A program made the translations under genes and the position numbers. This document shows, one piece after another, positions 9,475 to 20,722 of a stretch of DNA of 49,120 bases. The stretch spans positions 1 to 49,120 of the forward strand of contig NZ_BBWH01000008.1 in NCBI RefSeq assembly GCF_001463705.1, given 5' to 3'. Position 1 is the stretch's first letter. The number at the start of each line of letters is the position of its first letter. The notes under the pieces are model-generated. The model saw nothing but the letters and a program-made list of their open reading frames with translations, was not told the origin of the DNA and did not search any database. Origin of the DNA: Aureimonas sp. AU12 (GTDB taxonomy: Bacteria > Pseudomonadota > Alphaproteobacteria > Rhizobiales > Rhizobiaceae).

Positions 9475-9716
9475 GGGAAATGACGCTCCTTCAGGGGTCG
9501 CGGACTGGGGAGGCCCACAAGCCAATTTCATGCAACGGCGGCCAGACGGGTCGCCGGAAAGGGGACGGCGCACACTGCCACGGAAAGCCACTTTCGGCGC
9601 GTTTTCTTACGCAGCCCCTTGGAACTTGTCCAGACTGGGGCAACGCTTCCGGGCACTATGTCGCTTATGAGGCAAGCGCGACACAACCTGGTCGCCGCCG
9701 GACTGCCGTGTCATCG

Positions 9717-11596
9717 TCACTCGGCAGCCGCCGAGGGCAGGAAGCCGCCAGACTGCCGGGCCCAGAGCGACGCATAGAGGCCGCCCCGTGCGGTGAGCTG
9801 GCGATGGGTTCCCTCCTCCACGATGCGCCCGTCGTCGATCACCACGAGCCGGTCGAGGCTGGCGATCGTCGACAGGCGGTGGGCGATGGCGATCACGGTC
9901 TTGCCCTCCATCATCGCCGCGAGATTCTCCTGGATCGCGGCCTCGACCTCGGTGTCGAGCGCCGAGGTCGCCTCGTCGAGGACGAGGATCGGGGCGTTCT
10001 TCAGGAACACCCGGGCGATCGCGATTCGCTGCCGCTGGCCGCCCGAGAGCTTCACGCCGCGCTCGCCGACATGCGCCTCGAACCCGGTGCGCCCGGCGGG
10101 ATCACGCACGGTCTGGATGAAGTCGTAGGCGTTGGCGCGGCGCGCCGCGGCCACGATCTCCTCTTCGCTGGCGTCGGGACGCCCGTAGGCGATGTTGTCG
10201 CGAATCGAACGATGGAAGAGCGAGGTGTCCTGCGTGACGACGCCGATGGCGCCGCGCAGCGAGCCCTGCGTGACGCCCGCGATGTTCTGCCCGTCCACCA
10301 GGATCGCCCCGCCCTCGACGTCGTAGAGCCGGAGGAGGAGATTCACGAGCGTCGTCTTGCCGACGCCCGACCGCCCGACGAGGCCGATCTTCTCGCCCGG
10401 CGCGATCGCGAGCTGGAAGTTCTGCACCACGCCCCCGCCCCGCCCGTAATGGAACGTCACGTCGCGAAATTCGACGGCGCCGCGACCAGGGCGCAGGTCC
10501 GGCGCATCGGGCCGGTCGAGGAGCTTGGGCGCGACGGTGACGGTTGCGACGGCGTCCTGGATCGTCCCGTAGTTGCGCACGAGGCCGTTGATGTTGAACA
10601 TCATCCAGCCGCTCATCTGGTTGAGCCGCAAGACGAGGCCGAGCGCGACCGCGACCGCGCCGGTGGACAGTCGCCCGTCCTGCCAGCCGGCGATGGCGAG
10701 CGCGCCGATGCCGGCCATCATCAGGCCGTTGAGCACCGCGACGGCGGTGCGCACCGTGGTCAACGCGCGGGTCATGCGCCTGACAGCCTCGACGAAGCGG
10801 CGGAAGCCGTCCTCGACGAAGACGTCCTGCCGGCGATGCGAATCGAAGAGCTTCACCGACAGGATGTTGGTGAAGCTGTCGACGACGCGGCCCGAGACCA
10901 CGGAGCGCGCGTCGGCAGTGGCGCGGCCATACTTTCGGATGCGCGGCAGGAGATCCCGCACGATCCAGGCATAGCCGAGCGACCAGACCCCGAGGACGAG
11001 CGCCATCCAAGGATCGAGCGCGCCGAGAATCGTGGCAGCCAGCACCACGAAGGTGACGAAGCTCCAGAAGGTCTGCAGCGTCGTGACGATGAAGTCGCCG
11101 GTGGCCTCGCCCACCTGCTGCACCTTCTGCGCGATGCGGCCGGCAAAGTCGTTCTGGAAGAACGTGTAACTCTGGTCCATCAGCCGCCGGTAGGCCTGCC
11201 AGCGGATGCGGTTGTAGAAGGACGGGATGACGATCTGCTCTTCGAGGATCGACGCCGCGAAGAGAACGAGCGTGCGCACGACGAGCGTCAGCGCGGCCAG
11301 AGCGACTAGCATCGCGCCGTGCTCGGCCCAGAGCGTCGCGGGGGTCGAGGTGCTCAGCGCATCGACGATCCAGCCGACGCCGGTGTAGAGCGCCGCCTCG
11401 ACCGCGCCGGTCAGCCCGCCGGTGACGAGAAGGCCGATCAGCGGCCAGCGCGCCTGCCGGGCGAAGTGCCAGATGAAGCGGTTGGTCTCGGCCGGCAGCG
11501 GTGGCAACTCGCCGACGCGCCGGGGCCGTCCGTCGGTGGTCGACTCCTCGCCGAACGGATCGATCACACCTTCGAAGCGCGCGAGGAAACGCTCCA

Positions 11597-11600
<4 letters not shown>
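9717..11600 (-). CDS. ABC exporter half-transporter (permease-ATPase fusion), second of pair
   Basis: The 627-residue protein carries an N-terminal six-helix exporter domain (about 50-340) fused to an ATPase (about 365-600). The ATPase has GRSGVGKTT (Walker A), LSGGQRQRIAIAR (signature), LVLDEATSALD (Walker B with catalytic Glu) and an intact switch His (AIAHRLST). It is of the MsbA/multidrug type; the substrate cannot be told. The start overlaps the stop of the upstream homologous gene by 4 nt (ATGA), so the two halves are co-translated and very likely heterodimerise. Both ATP sites look catalytically competent, unlike exporters with one degenerate site. Confidence 0.9.
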
Positions 11601-13522
<1,922 letters not shown>

Positions 13523-13711
13523 CGGTCCATCCGGTCGGTCAGTGCGATCGCCGCCTCAGAAGGCAGCGAGTGCCGTCCCGAAGGCGGCCATGCGATTGCG
13601 TTTCATATAGGCGGGGCGCCCGCGCTTTCACGCGGTGCCGATGCCGCGGAGAACCCAACGCGAGCCCGGGAAGGGTTTTCGCCGCGTGCGGCGCGCGATA
13701 GGCAGGGTGCC

Positions 13712-14245
13712 ATGATGCTCCCCTCGATCGCCCTCTATCAACCCGACATTGCCGGCAACACCGGCACGATCCTGCGACTCGGCGCCTGCCTCGGCCTATC
13801 CGTCGAGATCATCGAGCCCGCCGGCTTCGACCTGTCGGACCGCAATCTCAAGCGTGCCGGCATGGACTATCTCGAACTCGCGACGCTCACGCGACATGTC
13901 GATTTCGCCGCCTTCGACGCGGCCCGCCGCGCGAGCGGTCGCCGCCTCGTGCTGCTGACGACGAAGGCCGAGACTGGCTATTGCGACCTCGCCTACCAAC
14001 CCGGCGACATCCTCCTGTTCGGCCGCGAGAGCGCGGGCGTGCCGCCGGCCGTCCATGACCTCGCCGACGAGACCGCGACGATCCCGATGCGCCCCGGCGC
14101 GCGTTCGCTCAACCTCGCCGTCAGCGTCGCGATGGTGGCCGGCGAAGTGATGCGGCAACGGGCCTGGCCCCCTGCATCAGCCAACGCCCATCCAAGATCG
14201 GGGTCGGCGCCGTTCAGTCGGCCGAGGGCAGACGGCGCATCGTGA
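13712..14245 (+). CDS. trmL: tRNA (cytidine(34)-2'-O)-methyltransferase, SPOUT family
   Basis: TrmL methylates the wobble nucleotide of certain leucine tRNAs. The 177-residue protein shows the SPOUT order: IALYQPDIAGNTGTILRL at the N-terminus, LSDRNLKRAGMDY, LLFGRESAGVPP (cofactor knot), and PMRPGARSLNLAVSVAMV. After GEVMRQR there are about 25 extra low-complexity residues not needed for the fold; the coding end overlaps the opposing small gene by 32 nt. Two adjacent ATGs (13712 and 13715) are possible; the first is given. Single gene, divergent from the ABC exporter pair. Confidence 0.92.
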   Translation: MMLPSIALYQPDIAGNTGTILRLGACLGLSVEIIEPAGFDLSDRNLKRAGMDYLELATLTRHVDFAAFDAARRASGRRLVLLTTKAETGYCDLAYQPGDILLFGRESAGVPPAVHDLADETATIPMRPGARSLNLAVSVAMVAGEVMRQRAWPPASANAHPRSGSAPFSRPRADGAS

Positions 14246-14468
14246 ACTCGACCTCGTCGTCCGGCAGCAGGCGCCAGCTTTCGACCTGCGTCCAGTAGGC
14301 GGCCTTGGGATAGCGGGCGAACCATTCGCGCGCCATCAAGCGCGCCTCGGGGCGCGGCAGCTTGAAGGTCTCGCGCACGAAACTGTCGGCGGGCGTCGCG
14401 GGCTTGGTGCGCCGGGCCCGAAGGTGACGCCGGAGCCCATCAAGCGGGGGTCTGGTGTTCGATGGCAT
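14214..14468 (-). CDS. Small conserved-looking protein of unknown function
   Basis: This 84-residue frame looks like a real protein rather than a shadow: TPADSFVRETFKLPRPEARLMAREWF is helical and amphipathic, and it continues YPKAAYWTQVESWRLLPDD into the beta-like end EVEFTMRRLPSAD. No signal peptide or membrane segment is visible. I do not recognise a named family. The 3' end overlaps trmL by 32 nt in convergent orientation. The first ~20 residues are basic and less protein-like, so the true start is uncertain. Confidence 0.5.
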   Translation of the reverse strand: MPSNTRPPLDGLRRHLRARRTKPATPADSFVRETFKLPRPEARLMAREWFARYPKAAYWTQVESWRLLPDDEVEFTMRRLPSAD

Positions 14469-14697
14469 CGAAGGCGTCGCTCGAGATCCGGGTGGCGGTC
14501 AGGTTGATCAGCTCAAGATAGCGCCGCACCGGTGAACTTTCGAGTCGATCCGGCGCAGCTCCGGTCGCGTCTTTAAGAATCGTCGTGAATCGCTGCGCTC
14601 TCGAAGCCGTGACCGCTTTCGAAACTGCGACGTTGCTGGTACGCGGGAAAGGAAGGACCGCTGAACGCACCGGCGACGGGGCGAGAAAGACTTGAAG

Positions 14698-15606
14698 ATG
14701 GAACGTCCCGAACTGCCACAGGGCTTGCCGGAGAACATCGACGAGAAGAAAGAGCTTGCGCGCGTCTGGTTCGAGGCCCTGCGCGACCGGCTCTGCCAGA
14801 GCTTCGAGCAGATCGAGGACGAGTTCGGCGACGAGGACGGCATGGCCGCCGGCCGCTTCGAGCGCACGCCCTGGAGCCGTGAAAACGAGGGCGGCGGCGG
14901 CGTCATGTCGATGATGCATGGCCGCGTCTTCGAGAAGGTGGGCGTCCACACCTCCACCGTCCACGGCGAACTCAGCGAGGACTTCGCCAAGCAGATCCCC
15001 GGCGCCGGCGCCGACCGCTCCTTCTGGGCCTCCGGCATCTCGCTCATCGCCCACATGCGCAACCCGCACGTGCCGGCCGTTCACATGAACACGCGAATGG
15101 TCGTGACCACCGGCCAGTGGTTCGGCGGCGGCGCCGACCTGACGCCGACCCTCGACCGCCGGCGCACGGCGGAGGATCCGGACACGCAGGCCTTCCACCG
15201 GGCGCTGAAATTCGTCTGCGACCGCCACGGCGCGGTGGCCGACTTCGCCAAGTACAAGGAATGGTGCGACGAGTACTTCTTCCTGCCCCATCGCAACGAG
15301 GCGCGGGGCGTCGGCGGCATCTTCTACGACTGGCTGCACTCGCCCGAGGAGAAGGGCGGCTGGGACGCCGACTTCGCCTTCACCAAGGATGTCGGCAAGG
15401 CCTTCCTCGTGGTCTATCCGCACCTCGTTCGCCAGAACGCCGCGACCCACTGGACGCAGGAGGACCGCGAGGAGCAGCTGGTGCGGCGCGGGCGCTATGT
15501 CGAGTACAACCTGCTCTACGATCGCGGGACGCTTTTCGGCCTGAAGACGGGCGGCAACGTCAACTCGATTCTGTCTTCCATGCCGCCCGTGGTGAAGTGG
15601 CCATGA
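14698..15606 (+). CDS. hemF: Oxygen-dependent coproporphyrinogen III oxidase
   Basis: HemF decarboxylates coproporphyrinogen III to protoporphyrinogen IX using O2, a late haem step. The 302-residue product is close to the usual ~300. Recognisable segments are [40 protein letters not shown] (the family signature region), [21 protein letters not shown], and the C-terminal [23 protein letters not shown] 14698 is chosen; a TTG at 14692 adds two residues. The ribosome site (GAAAGA) is weak. The 14469-14697 upstream gap contains no clear gene. Confidence 0.96.
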   Translation: MERPELPQGLPENIDEKKELARVWFEALRDRLCQSFEQIEDEFGDEDGMAAGRFERTPWSRENEGGGGVMSMMHGRVFEKVGVHTSTVHGELSEDFAKQIPGAGADRSFWASGISLIAHMRNPHVPAVHMNTRMVVTTGQWFGGGADLTPTLDRRRTAEDPDTQAFHRALKFVCDRHGAVADFAKYKEWCDEYFFLPHRNEARGVGGIFYDWLHSPEEKGGWDADFAFTKDVGKAFLVVYPHLVRQNAATHWTQEDREEQLVRRGRYVEYNLLYDRGTLFGLKTGGNVNSILSSMPPVVKWP

Positions 15607-15869
15607 CCGATCCTCTGCCCATCGAATAATCAGGCGGTAGGACATTTCTCCCAGCCGCCGGAAACGCAATATTCATCCCTCCGCGGCGACGGCGCCGATG
15701 CTACGGTCCCTCGACCGCGACGCGTCAGGCGTCACGGTCGGCATCGCGCGGATGGACGGCGATCGGCAGATTGTTTGGTGGACTGACGAATCCGTCGTGC
15801 GTCCTTCTTGAAACCTTCCACGAACGGGAAATTTCCTGTGGTGGGAGAAGGTAACTCGGGAGGTCTCGC

Positions 15870-16046
15870 ATGTACGAACTCAACTGTTCCGGTGTCATTC
15901 CCGGCTGTCAGCGGGTCATTCGCGCGGAGTCCACGGCGGAAGTGATCCGCCGCGCGGTTTCGCAGGCCAAGCAGCTCGGCGTCGAAACCATCACGCCGCG
16001 GATGATGGATGCATTCCGCGACCAGGTGCAGGAAACCGCGCACTAG
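15870..16046 (+). CDS. DUF1059 small (predicted metal-binding) protein
   Basis: A 58-residue protein starts MYELNCSGVIPGCQRVIRAE and continues through STAEVIRRAVSQAKQLG to an acidic helical end. Two cysteines (C6, C13), the following R-x-I/V-x-A-E strand and the helix with Glu-Val-Ile match the DUF1059 pattern, annotated as small predicted metal-binding proteins. GGGAGG lies 7 nt before the ATG and a strong intrinsic terminator follows 30 nt after the stop, so this is a complete single-gene unit. It is short enough that length cut-offs would miss it. Actual metal binding is not shown by sequence. Confidence 0.82.
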   Translation: MYELNCSGVIPGCQRVIRAESTAEVIRRAVSQAKQLGVETITPRMMDAFRDQVQETAH

Positions 16047-16075
16047 ACGAAAAGCCGCCTTCGGGCCGGCAGGAC

Positions 16076-16104
16076 AAGGCGGGCCGCACAGCCCGCCTTT
16101 TTTT
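16076..16104 (+). terminator. Intrinsic terminator after the DUF1059 gene
   Basis: AAGGCGGGC (16076-16084) pairs with GCCCGCCTT (16091-16099) around a 6-nt loop, and the T-run extends through 16104. It sits 30 nt past the DUF1059 stop and 19 nt before the opposing cca stop. On the other strand the stem lacks as good a T-run, so it mainly serves the + transcript. Confidence 0.9.
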
Positions 16105-16122
16105 AATGCGTAAGATCGCGGG

Positions 16123-17358
16123 TCAGATCATCGCCAGCAGCGCGTCGCGACCGAGCGTGAAGCCGCTTTCCGCCCAAGCGCGCTTCAGCACCGTCAGCTT
16201 GGCGCCGAGGTCGGGACCGGCCGCCACGCCGCGCTCGCCGAGATCATGCCCTGAGACCGGGAAGGCCGGCGGCTCGAAGGCCAGCGCCTGCGCCAGGCGC
16301 CGCGCCGCGATCGCGATCACCGGCAGCAGGTCGGGATCGCCGGCTGCCTTGGGCTTGAGCGCGGCCATCGCGATGCGCAGCCGGTCGGCGATGGCGATAC
16401 GGTCGCCGAAATAGAGCCGAACCGCAAAGCCACCGTCGCTCTCGTCAAGCTTGGGCGCGTCAGCCCTGGCCCAGGCCACCAGCCGGCCCCGGTCGGCATT
16501 GGACAGCCGGAGCCGCTTGGCGAGTTCGTCCATGCGCGCGGCATCGGGCGGCACGATGGCCTCGAGGCGCAGGATCGGATCGGGCGCGATGCCATGGGCG
16601 CGCTCGGCCTCCATCAGCCCATGGACGGCGTCGATCCCCCATTTCTCGCTTTCGGGCAGCACGAGGCTGAGGACGCCGGTCTGGCGCATCCAGAGGAGGC
16701 TGCGCGAGGGATCGGGTGTTGCCAGAAGCTTGCGCAACTCGGCCCAGACCCGCTCGGGCGAGAGCTTGCCCATGCCGCCCTTCAAGCGCGTCGCGGCCCG
16801 CAGGCCCTCCCCGTCCGGCCGCCCGCCGCCGTACCAGGCGAAGAAGCGGAAGAAGCGCAGGATGCGCAGGTAATCCTCCTCGATACGGCCGGCGGCATCG
16901 CCGATGAAACGCAGCACGCCGTTTTCGATGTCCTCGATGCCGCCGACGAGATCGTGGACGGTGCCTTCGGCATCGCAGGTCAGCGCATTCATCGTGAAGT
17001 CGCGCCGCTCGGCATCGGCCTGCCAGTCGCGCCCGAAGGCGACCACGGCATGGCGCCCATCCGTGTCGACGTCGCGCCGCAGCGTCGTGACCTCGAAGGG
17101 CCGCCCGTCGCGCACCGCCGTCACGGTGCCGTGCTCAATCCCGGTGGGAATGGCCCGGAAGCCCGCCGCCTCGACACGGCGCACGGTCTCTGCCGGAAGG
17201 GTCGTGGTGGCGATGTCGACATCGGTGATCGGCCGGCCCATCAGCGTATTGCGTATGGCGCCGCCGACGACGCGCGCCTCCTCGCCCTCGCCGGACAGCG
17301 CGGCGAGAAGATCCTGCAGGGCGGGGTCGCGGAGCCAGTCCGCCTCGATGCGTGTCAT
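16123..17358 (-). CDS. cca: CCA tRNA nucleotidyltransferase / poly(A) polymerase family
   Basis: The 411-residue protein is a class II nucleotidyltransferase. VVGGAIRNTLMGRPITDVDIATT contains the G-G-x-(I/V)-R motif and the catalytic DxD pair; RRDFTMNAL and EDYLRILRFFRFFAWYGG follow in the head-neck order. The C-terminal half is the helical body and tail. In Hyphomicrobiales this position behind a Nudix CoA pyrophosphatase gene is standard and the product is usually annotated as CCA-adding enzyme; a poly(A)-polymerase role cannot be excluded from sequence. The start overlaps the Nudix stop in ATGA. Confidence 0.9.
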   Translation of the reverse strand: MTRIEADWLRDPALQDLLAALSGEGEEARVVGGAIRNTLMGRPITDVDIATTTLPAETVRRVEAAGFRAIPTGIEHGTVTAVRDGRPFEVTTLRRDVDTDGRHAVVAFGRDWQADAERRDFTMNALTCDAEGTVHDLVGGIEDIENGVLRFIGDAAGRIEEDYLRILRFFRFFAWYGGGRPDGEGLRAATRLKGGMGKLSPERVWAELRKLLATPDPSRSLLWMRQTGVLSLVLPESEKWGIDAVHGLMEAERAHGIAPDPILRLEAIVPPDAARMDELAKRLRLSNADRGRLVAWARADAPKLDESDGGFAVRLYFGDRIAIADRLRIAMAALKPKAAGDPDLLPVIAIAARRLAQALAFEPPAFPVSGHDLGERGVAAGPDLGAKLTVLKRAWAESGFTLGRDALLAMI

Positions 17359-17987
17359 GTCGCGTAGAGCCTTTCGTAGAGCGTGCGCAGGATCCCCGCG
17401 GTGACGCCCCAGATGTAACGTTCGCCGAACGGCATCGTGTAGAAGTGCCGGATATGGCCCTGCCAGACGCGGCTGTCACGGGTGTGGTTGGTGCCGTCCA
17501 TGAGGAAGGCCAGCGGCACCTCGAAGATATCGGCGACCTCCGCCGGGTCGGGCCGCAGGCTGAAGCCGGGCGAGACGATGCCGAGCACCGGCGTGATGCG
17601 GAACCCCGTCGTGGTGCGATAGCGCGGCAGCCGGCCGACGAGCTCGACATGGGCGCTGTCCAGCCCGATCTCCTCACGCGCCTCGCGCAGCGCCGCCACC
17701 TCGATCGACGCATCGCCGGGATCGACCGACCCGCCGGGAAACGCGATCTGGCCGGAATGCTGGCGAAGGCTCGCTGCGCGGGTGGTCAGGATGACGCTGG
17801 CCCCCGCCGGCCGGTCCACCACCGGCACGAGAACCGCCGCCTCGCGCACCGACGGCCCCTCGGTCAACTGCTCTATGTCGGGGTTCAGCACATGGTCGCC
17901 GCTCTCGGCCTCGAGTGCGCCGAGCCCTCGCGCGGCCAGCCGCCGGCGCAGGTCCTCGACGTCGATCGAACCGGCGGCGTCACGCAT
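17355..17987 (-). CDS. Nudix hydrolase, CoA pyrophosphatase (NudL/UPF0035) type
   Basis: The 210-residue product carries the Nudix helix as ALREAREEIGL, preceded by the CoA-subfamily motif LTTRAASLRQHSGQIAFPGG (about residues 77-96). That motif marks enzymes that cleave CoA to phosphopantetheine and 3',5'-ADP. The C-terminus continues through YIWGVTAGILRTLYERL, typical of the subfamily. It overlaps DUF1285 upstream by 8 nt and cca downstream by 4 nt, so the three form one translationally coupled unit. Confidence 0.9.
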   Translation of the reverse strand: MRDAAGSIDVEDLRRRLAARGLGALEAESGDHVLNPDIEQLTEGPSVREAAVLVPVVDRPAGASVILTTRAASLRQHSGQIAFPGGSVDPGDASIEVAALREAREEIGLDSAHVELVGRLPRYRTTTGFRITPVLGIVSPGFSLRPDPAEVADIFEVPLAFLMDGTNHTRDSRVWQGHIRHFYTMPFGERYIWGVTAGILRTLYERLYAT

Positions 17988-18570
17988 CGCCGGCCTCGCC
18001 CTCGGCCTGCGGGGGAACCGGGAAGATCGACCCGGCCGAACGCAGCACGAGGCCGGCTTCGCTCTCTTCCAGAAGCCCGGCGAGATCGATCGCCAGCGCG
18101 CGGGTCAGCCGCGCCTCCAACCCGCCGCGCACGAGGACGTAGGGGCGAAAGCCATTCCCGCCGCCGGCAAAACGCAGCGGATGCGCGGCATCGATGGTCA
18201 CGAGATCGCCGACATTGGTGCGAAGGCGCAGGGTCTGGTTCGCGCCCTCGCCCTCCACCGCCATCTCCACGCCGAGAAACGGCACGTCGGCGACGCGGAT
18301 CGCCATCTTCTCGGCCGGCGTCACCAGCACGAAGCTGCCGTCCGCCTCGCGCCGCAGGATCGTGGAGAACAGGCGCACCAGCGCCTCGCGCTCGATTTGT
18401 GCGCCCTCGTGGTGCCAGCGCCCTTCCTCGTCGATGGCGATGTCGAGCGTGCCGCAATGGGCGGGGTTCCAGAGTTCCACCGGGGGCGCATCGCGACCGG
18501 CGCGTTCGGCGCGCGAGGCCAGCGCCTCCAGGGTGACGCTCCCCGTCGCGGTGTCCGGCGCTTGCGGCAT
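17980..18570 (-). CDS. DUF1285 domain protein
   Basis: The 196-residue soluble protein shows the DUF1285 pattern: PPVELWNPAHCGTLDIAIDEEGRW near the N-terminus, then REALVRLFSTILRREADGSF and LVTPAEKMAIRVADVPF, and a beta-rich second half. The function is unknown in the literature I know. The start is ATG 18570, with GGAGGA just upstream; an ATG 12 nt earlier (18582) would place that ribosome site inside the gene. First gene of the DUF1285-Nudix-cca run and divergent from moxR. Confidence 0.85.
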   Translation of the reverse strand: MPQAPDTATGSVTLEALASRAERAGRDAPPVELWNPAHCGTLDIAIDEEGRWHHEGAQIEREALVRLFSTILRREADGSFVLVTPAEKMAIRVADVPFLGVEMAVEGEGANQTLRLRTNVGDLVTIDAAHPLRFAGGGNGFRPYVLVRGGLEARLTRALAIDLAGLLEESEAGLVLRSAGSIFPVPPQAEGEAGDA

Positions 18571-18703
18571 GATGTCCTCCATCCTTCGACGCGGTCTCGG
18601 CATGACGAGGTCCGGCGGCTCGGGAGCCGGGGGCCGCCATGCTGCAGGTGCGGTCTTATTTTGGCCGGCCTTGCTCGTCACGAAATAGTTGCGCGCCCCG
18701 TGC

Positions 18704-18732
18704 TTGCCAGACGATGGCCCGGCCGATTCAAT
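18704..18732 (+). promoter_or_regulatory. Candidate promoter of the moxR cluster
   Basis: TTGCCA (18704-18709) and TTCAAT (18727-18732) are 17 nt apart, matching the sigma-70 consensus at five and four of six places. It lies in the divergent 221-nt gap before moxR and would give a 5' leader of about 50 nt. Confidence 0.45.
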
Positions 18733-18791
18733 GAGCGCACCGGACGACTTTCCTCTAGTCGCCACCGCGATCCCAACAGGAAGGCCGCAGG

Positions 18792-19802
18792 ATGACGCTT
18801 CTCGCACCCACCGAGCCGACATTCGACGCCGCGGCGATGGTGGCGCAGGCCGAGACCGCGCTGGCCGACATCGCCGCCGCCCGCGCCTCGGTCGGGCGCG
18901 TGATCTTCGGCCAGGAGAGCGTCGTCGAGCAGGTGCTCGTGGCGATCCTCGCCGGCGGCCATGCATTGCTCGTCGGCGTGCCCGGTCTGGCCAAGACCAA
19001 GCTCGTGGAAACGCTCGGCGTGGTGCTCGGGCTCGATGCCCGCCGTGTCCAGTTCACGCCGGACCTTATGCCCTCCGACATCGTCGGCACCGAGGTGATG
19101 GACCAGAATGCCGACGGGCGGCGCTCCTTCCGCTTCGTGCGCGGGCCGGTCTTCGCGCAGCTCCTGATGGCCGACGAGATCAACCGGGCCTCGCCGCGCA
19201 CCCAGTCCGCGCTGCTCCAGTCGATGCAGGAGTATCACGTGACGGTGGCCGGCGAGCGGCACGACCTGCCGGCACCCTTCCATGTCCTCGCCACGCAGAA
19301 CCCGCTGGAGCAGGAGGGCACCTACCCGCTGCCCGAGGCGCAGCTCGATCGGTTCCTGTGTCAGGTCGACGTGCCCTACCCGACGATCGATGCCGAGCGG
19401 CGCATCCTCATGGCGACGACCGGCGTCTCGGAAGAGCGCGCTGCGGCAGTGATGACCGCCGAGCGCCTACGCGAGATCCAGATGCTGGTGCGCCGCATGC
19501 CGGTGCCCGAAACGGTGGTCGAGGCGATCCTGTCGCTCGTGCGCTCGGCCCGCCCCGGCCACGGCTCGAAGGAGGCCGACGCACATGTGGCCTGGGGTCC
19601 CGGCCCGCGCGCCAGCCAGGCGCTGATGACCTGCGTGCGCGCCCGCGCGCTCTACGAGGGGCGCCTGGCGCCCTCGATCGACGACGTTCGCGCCCTGGCC
19701 GAGCCGATCCTGCAGCACCGCATGGCGCTGAATTTCGCCGCACGCGCCGATGGTACGGGCGTGCGCGACGTCATCGCCACGCTGTCGCGCGCGATCGGCT
19801 GA
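18792..19802 (+). CDS. moxR: MoxR-family AAA+ ATPase
   Basis: MoxR ATPases act as chaperones for assembly or metal insertion of partner proteins, usually those encoded alongside with vWA domains. The 336-residue protein has GVPGLAKTKL (the MoxR form of Walker A, about 60-69), LLMADEINRASPRTQSALLQ (Walker B and pore region), and ATQNPLEQEGTYPLPEAQLDRF (sensor 1 and the MoxR signature). The C-terminal lid follows. It leads a five-gene + strand run whose next three members are DUF58, DUF4159 and a vWA-like membrane protein. Confidence 0.94.
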   Translation: MTLLAPTEPTFDAAAMVAQAETALADIAAARASVGRVIFGQESVVEQVLVAILAGGHALLVGVPGLAKTKLVETLGVVLGLDARRVQFTPDLMPSDIVGTEVMDQNADGRRSFRFVRGPVFAQLLMADEINRASPRTQSALLQSMQEYHVTVAGERHDLPAPFHVLATQNPLEQEGTYPLPEAQLDRFLCQVDVPYPTIDAERRILMATTGVSEERAAAVMTAERLREIQMLVRRMPVPETVVEAILSLVRSARPGHGSKEADAHVAWGPGPRASQALMTCVRARALYEGRLAPSIDDVRALAEPILQHRMALNFAARADGTGVRDVIATLSRAIG

Positions 19803-19807
19803 GCCGG

Positions 19808-20722
19808 ATGGGACAAGTCGGACGCATCGTCGAGGCGACCACCGGCCACGAAGCTCTGCTGCGCGCCCGCCAACGCGCGGCGCTCCTGCCCGACCTCCTC
19901 GTCGAGGCCCGGCGCGTCGTCGCGACCGTCACGACCGGTTGGCACGGCCGGCGGCGGCGCGGCGCGGGCGAGAACTTCTGGCAGTTCCGCCCCTTCGTCG
20001 ACGGAGAGCCGGTGTCGCGCATCGACTGGCGGCGCTCGGCGCGCGACGACAGCGTGTACTTGCGCGATCGCGAATGGGAAGCGGCGCAAACCGTCTGGCT
20101 TTGGGCCGACCCCTCGCCCTCCATGCTGTTCCAGTCGGCCGACAAGCTCGTTTCGAAGGAGAGCCGCGCGCTCGTCCTCGTGCTGGCGCTGGCCGAACTC
20201 CTGTCGCGCTCGGGCGAGCGCATCGGCTATCCCGGCGTCCTCGACCCGATCTCGGCCCGCAACACCGCCGAGCGCATCGCCGCAGCCCTGATGAGCAATC
20301 GGCCCGGCGCCGGCTTTCCCGATGTCGACCGGTTCCGCCGCTTCTCCGAAGTCGTGCTCGTCGGCGACTTCCTCGACCCGATGGACGAGATCCTGGAGCG
20401 CATCGACGCGGCCGCCCAGCGCGGCGTTCGCGGGCATGTCGTCCAGATCGCCGACCCCGCCGAAGTCGCCTTCCCCTATCACGGCCGCACCGAGTTCCGC
20501 GATCCCGAGACCGGGGCGAAGATCACCGCCGGACGCGCCGAGACGATCCGCGAGGACTACCGCACTCTATTCGACGCGCGCCGCGCCACCCTCGCCGACC
20601 ATTGCCGCCATGTCGGCTGGAGCCACGTCTTCCACGTCACGGACCGGCGCGCCTCCGAGCCGCTGATCGCCGTGCACGGCCGGCTCAGCGGCATGCCGCA
20701 GGCCGCGGGAGCCCGGGCCTGA
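19808..20722 (+). CDS. DUF58 domain protein
   Basis: The 304-residue protein carries the DUF58 hallmark EPVSRIDWRRSARDDSVYLRD (about residues 67-87), followed by a vWA-like fold (VWLWADPSPSMLF, VVLVGDFLDPMDEIL). DUF58 proteins are the usual direct partner of MoxR ATPases. No N-terminal membrane helices are visible, so it is likely cytoplasmic or peripheral. ATG 19808 is the first start after the moxR stop, 5 nt away, and begins the recognisable protein. Its stop overlaps the next start by one base (TGATG). Confidence 0.9.
   Translation: MGQVGRIVEATTGHEALLRARQRAALLPDLLVEARRVVATVTTGWHGRRRRGAGENFWQFRPFVDGEPVSRIDWRRSARDDSVYLRDREWEAAQTVWLWADPSPSMLFQSADKLVSKESRALVLVLALAELLSRSGERIGYPGVLDPISARNTAERIAAALMSNRPGAGFPDVDRFRRFSEVVLVGDFLDPMDEILERIDAAAQRGVRGHVVQIADPAEVAFPYHGRTEFRDPETGAKITAGRAETIREDYRTLFDARRATLADHCRHVGWSHVFHVTDRRASEPLIAVHGRLSGMPQAAGARA

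Noticed and set aside
14504-14516. FNR/FixK-like box TTGATCAGCTCAA upstream of hemF
   Set aside because: The half-sites are separated by 5 instead of 6 nt, breaking the dyad spacing, and it lies 180 nt from the start.
14440-14640. Protein-like - strand frame upstream of hemF (ends TRISSDAFDAIEHQTPA)
   Set aside because: No usable start codon in the protein-like part; only a short internal GTG. Possibly a remnant, but unsupported.
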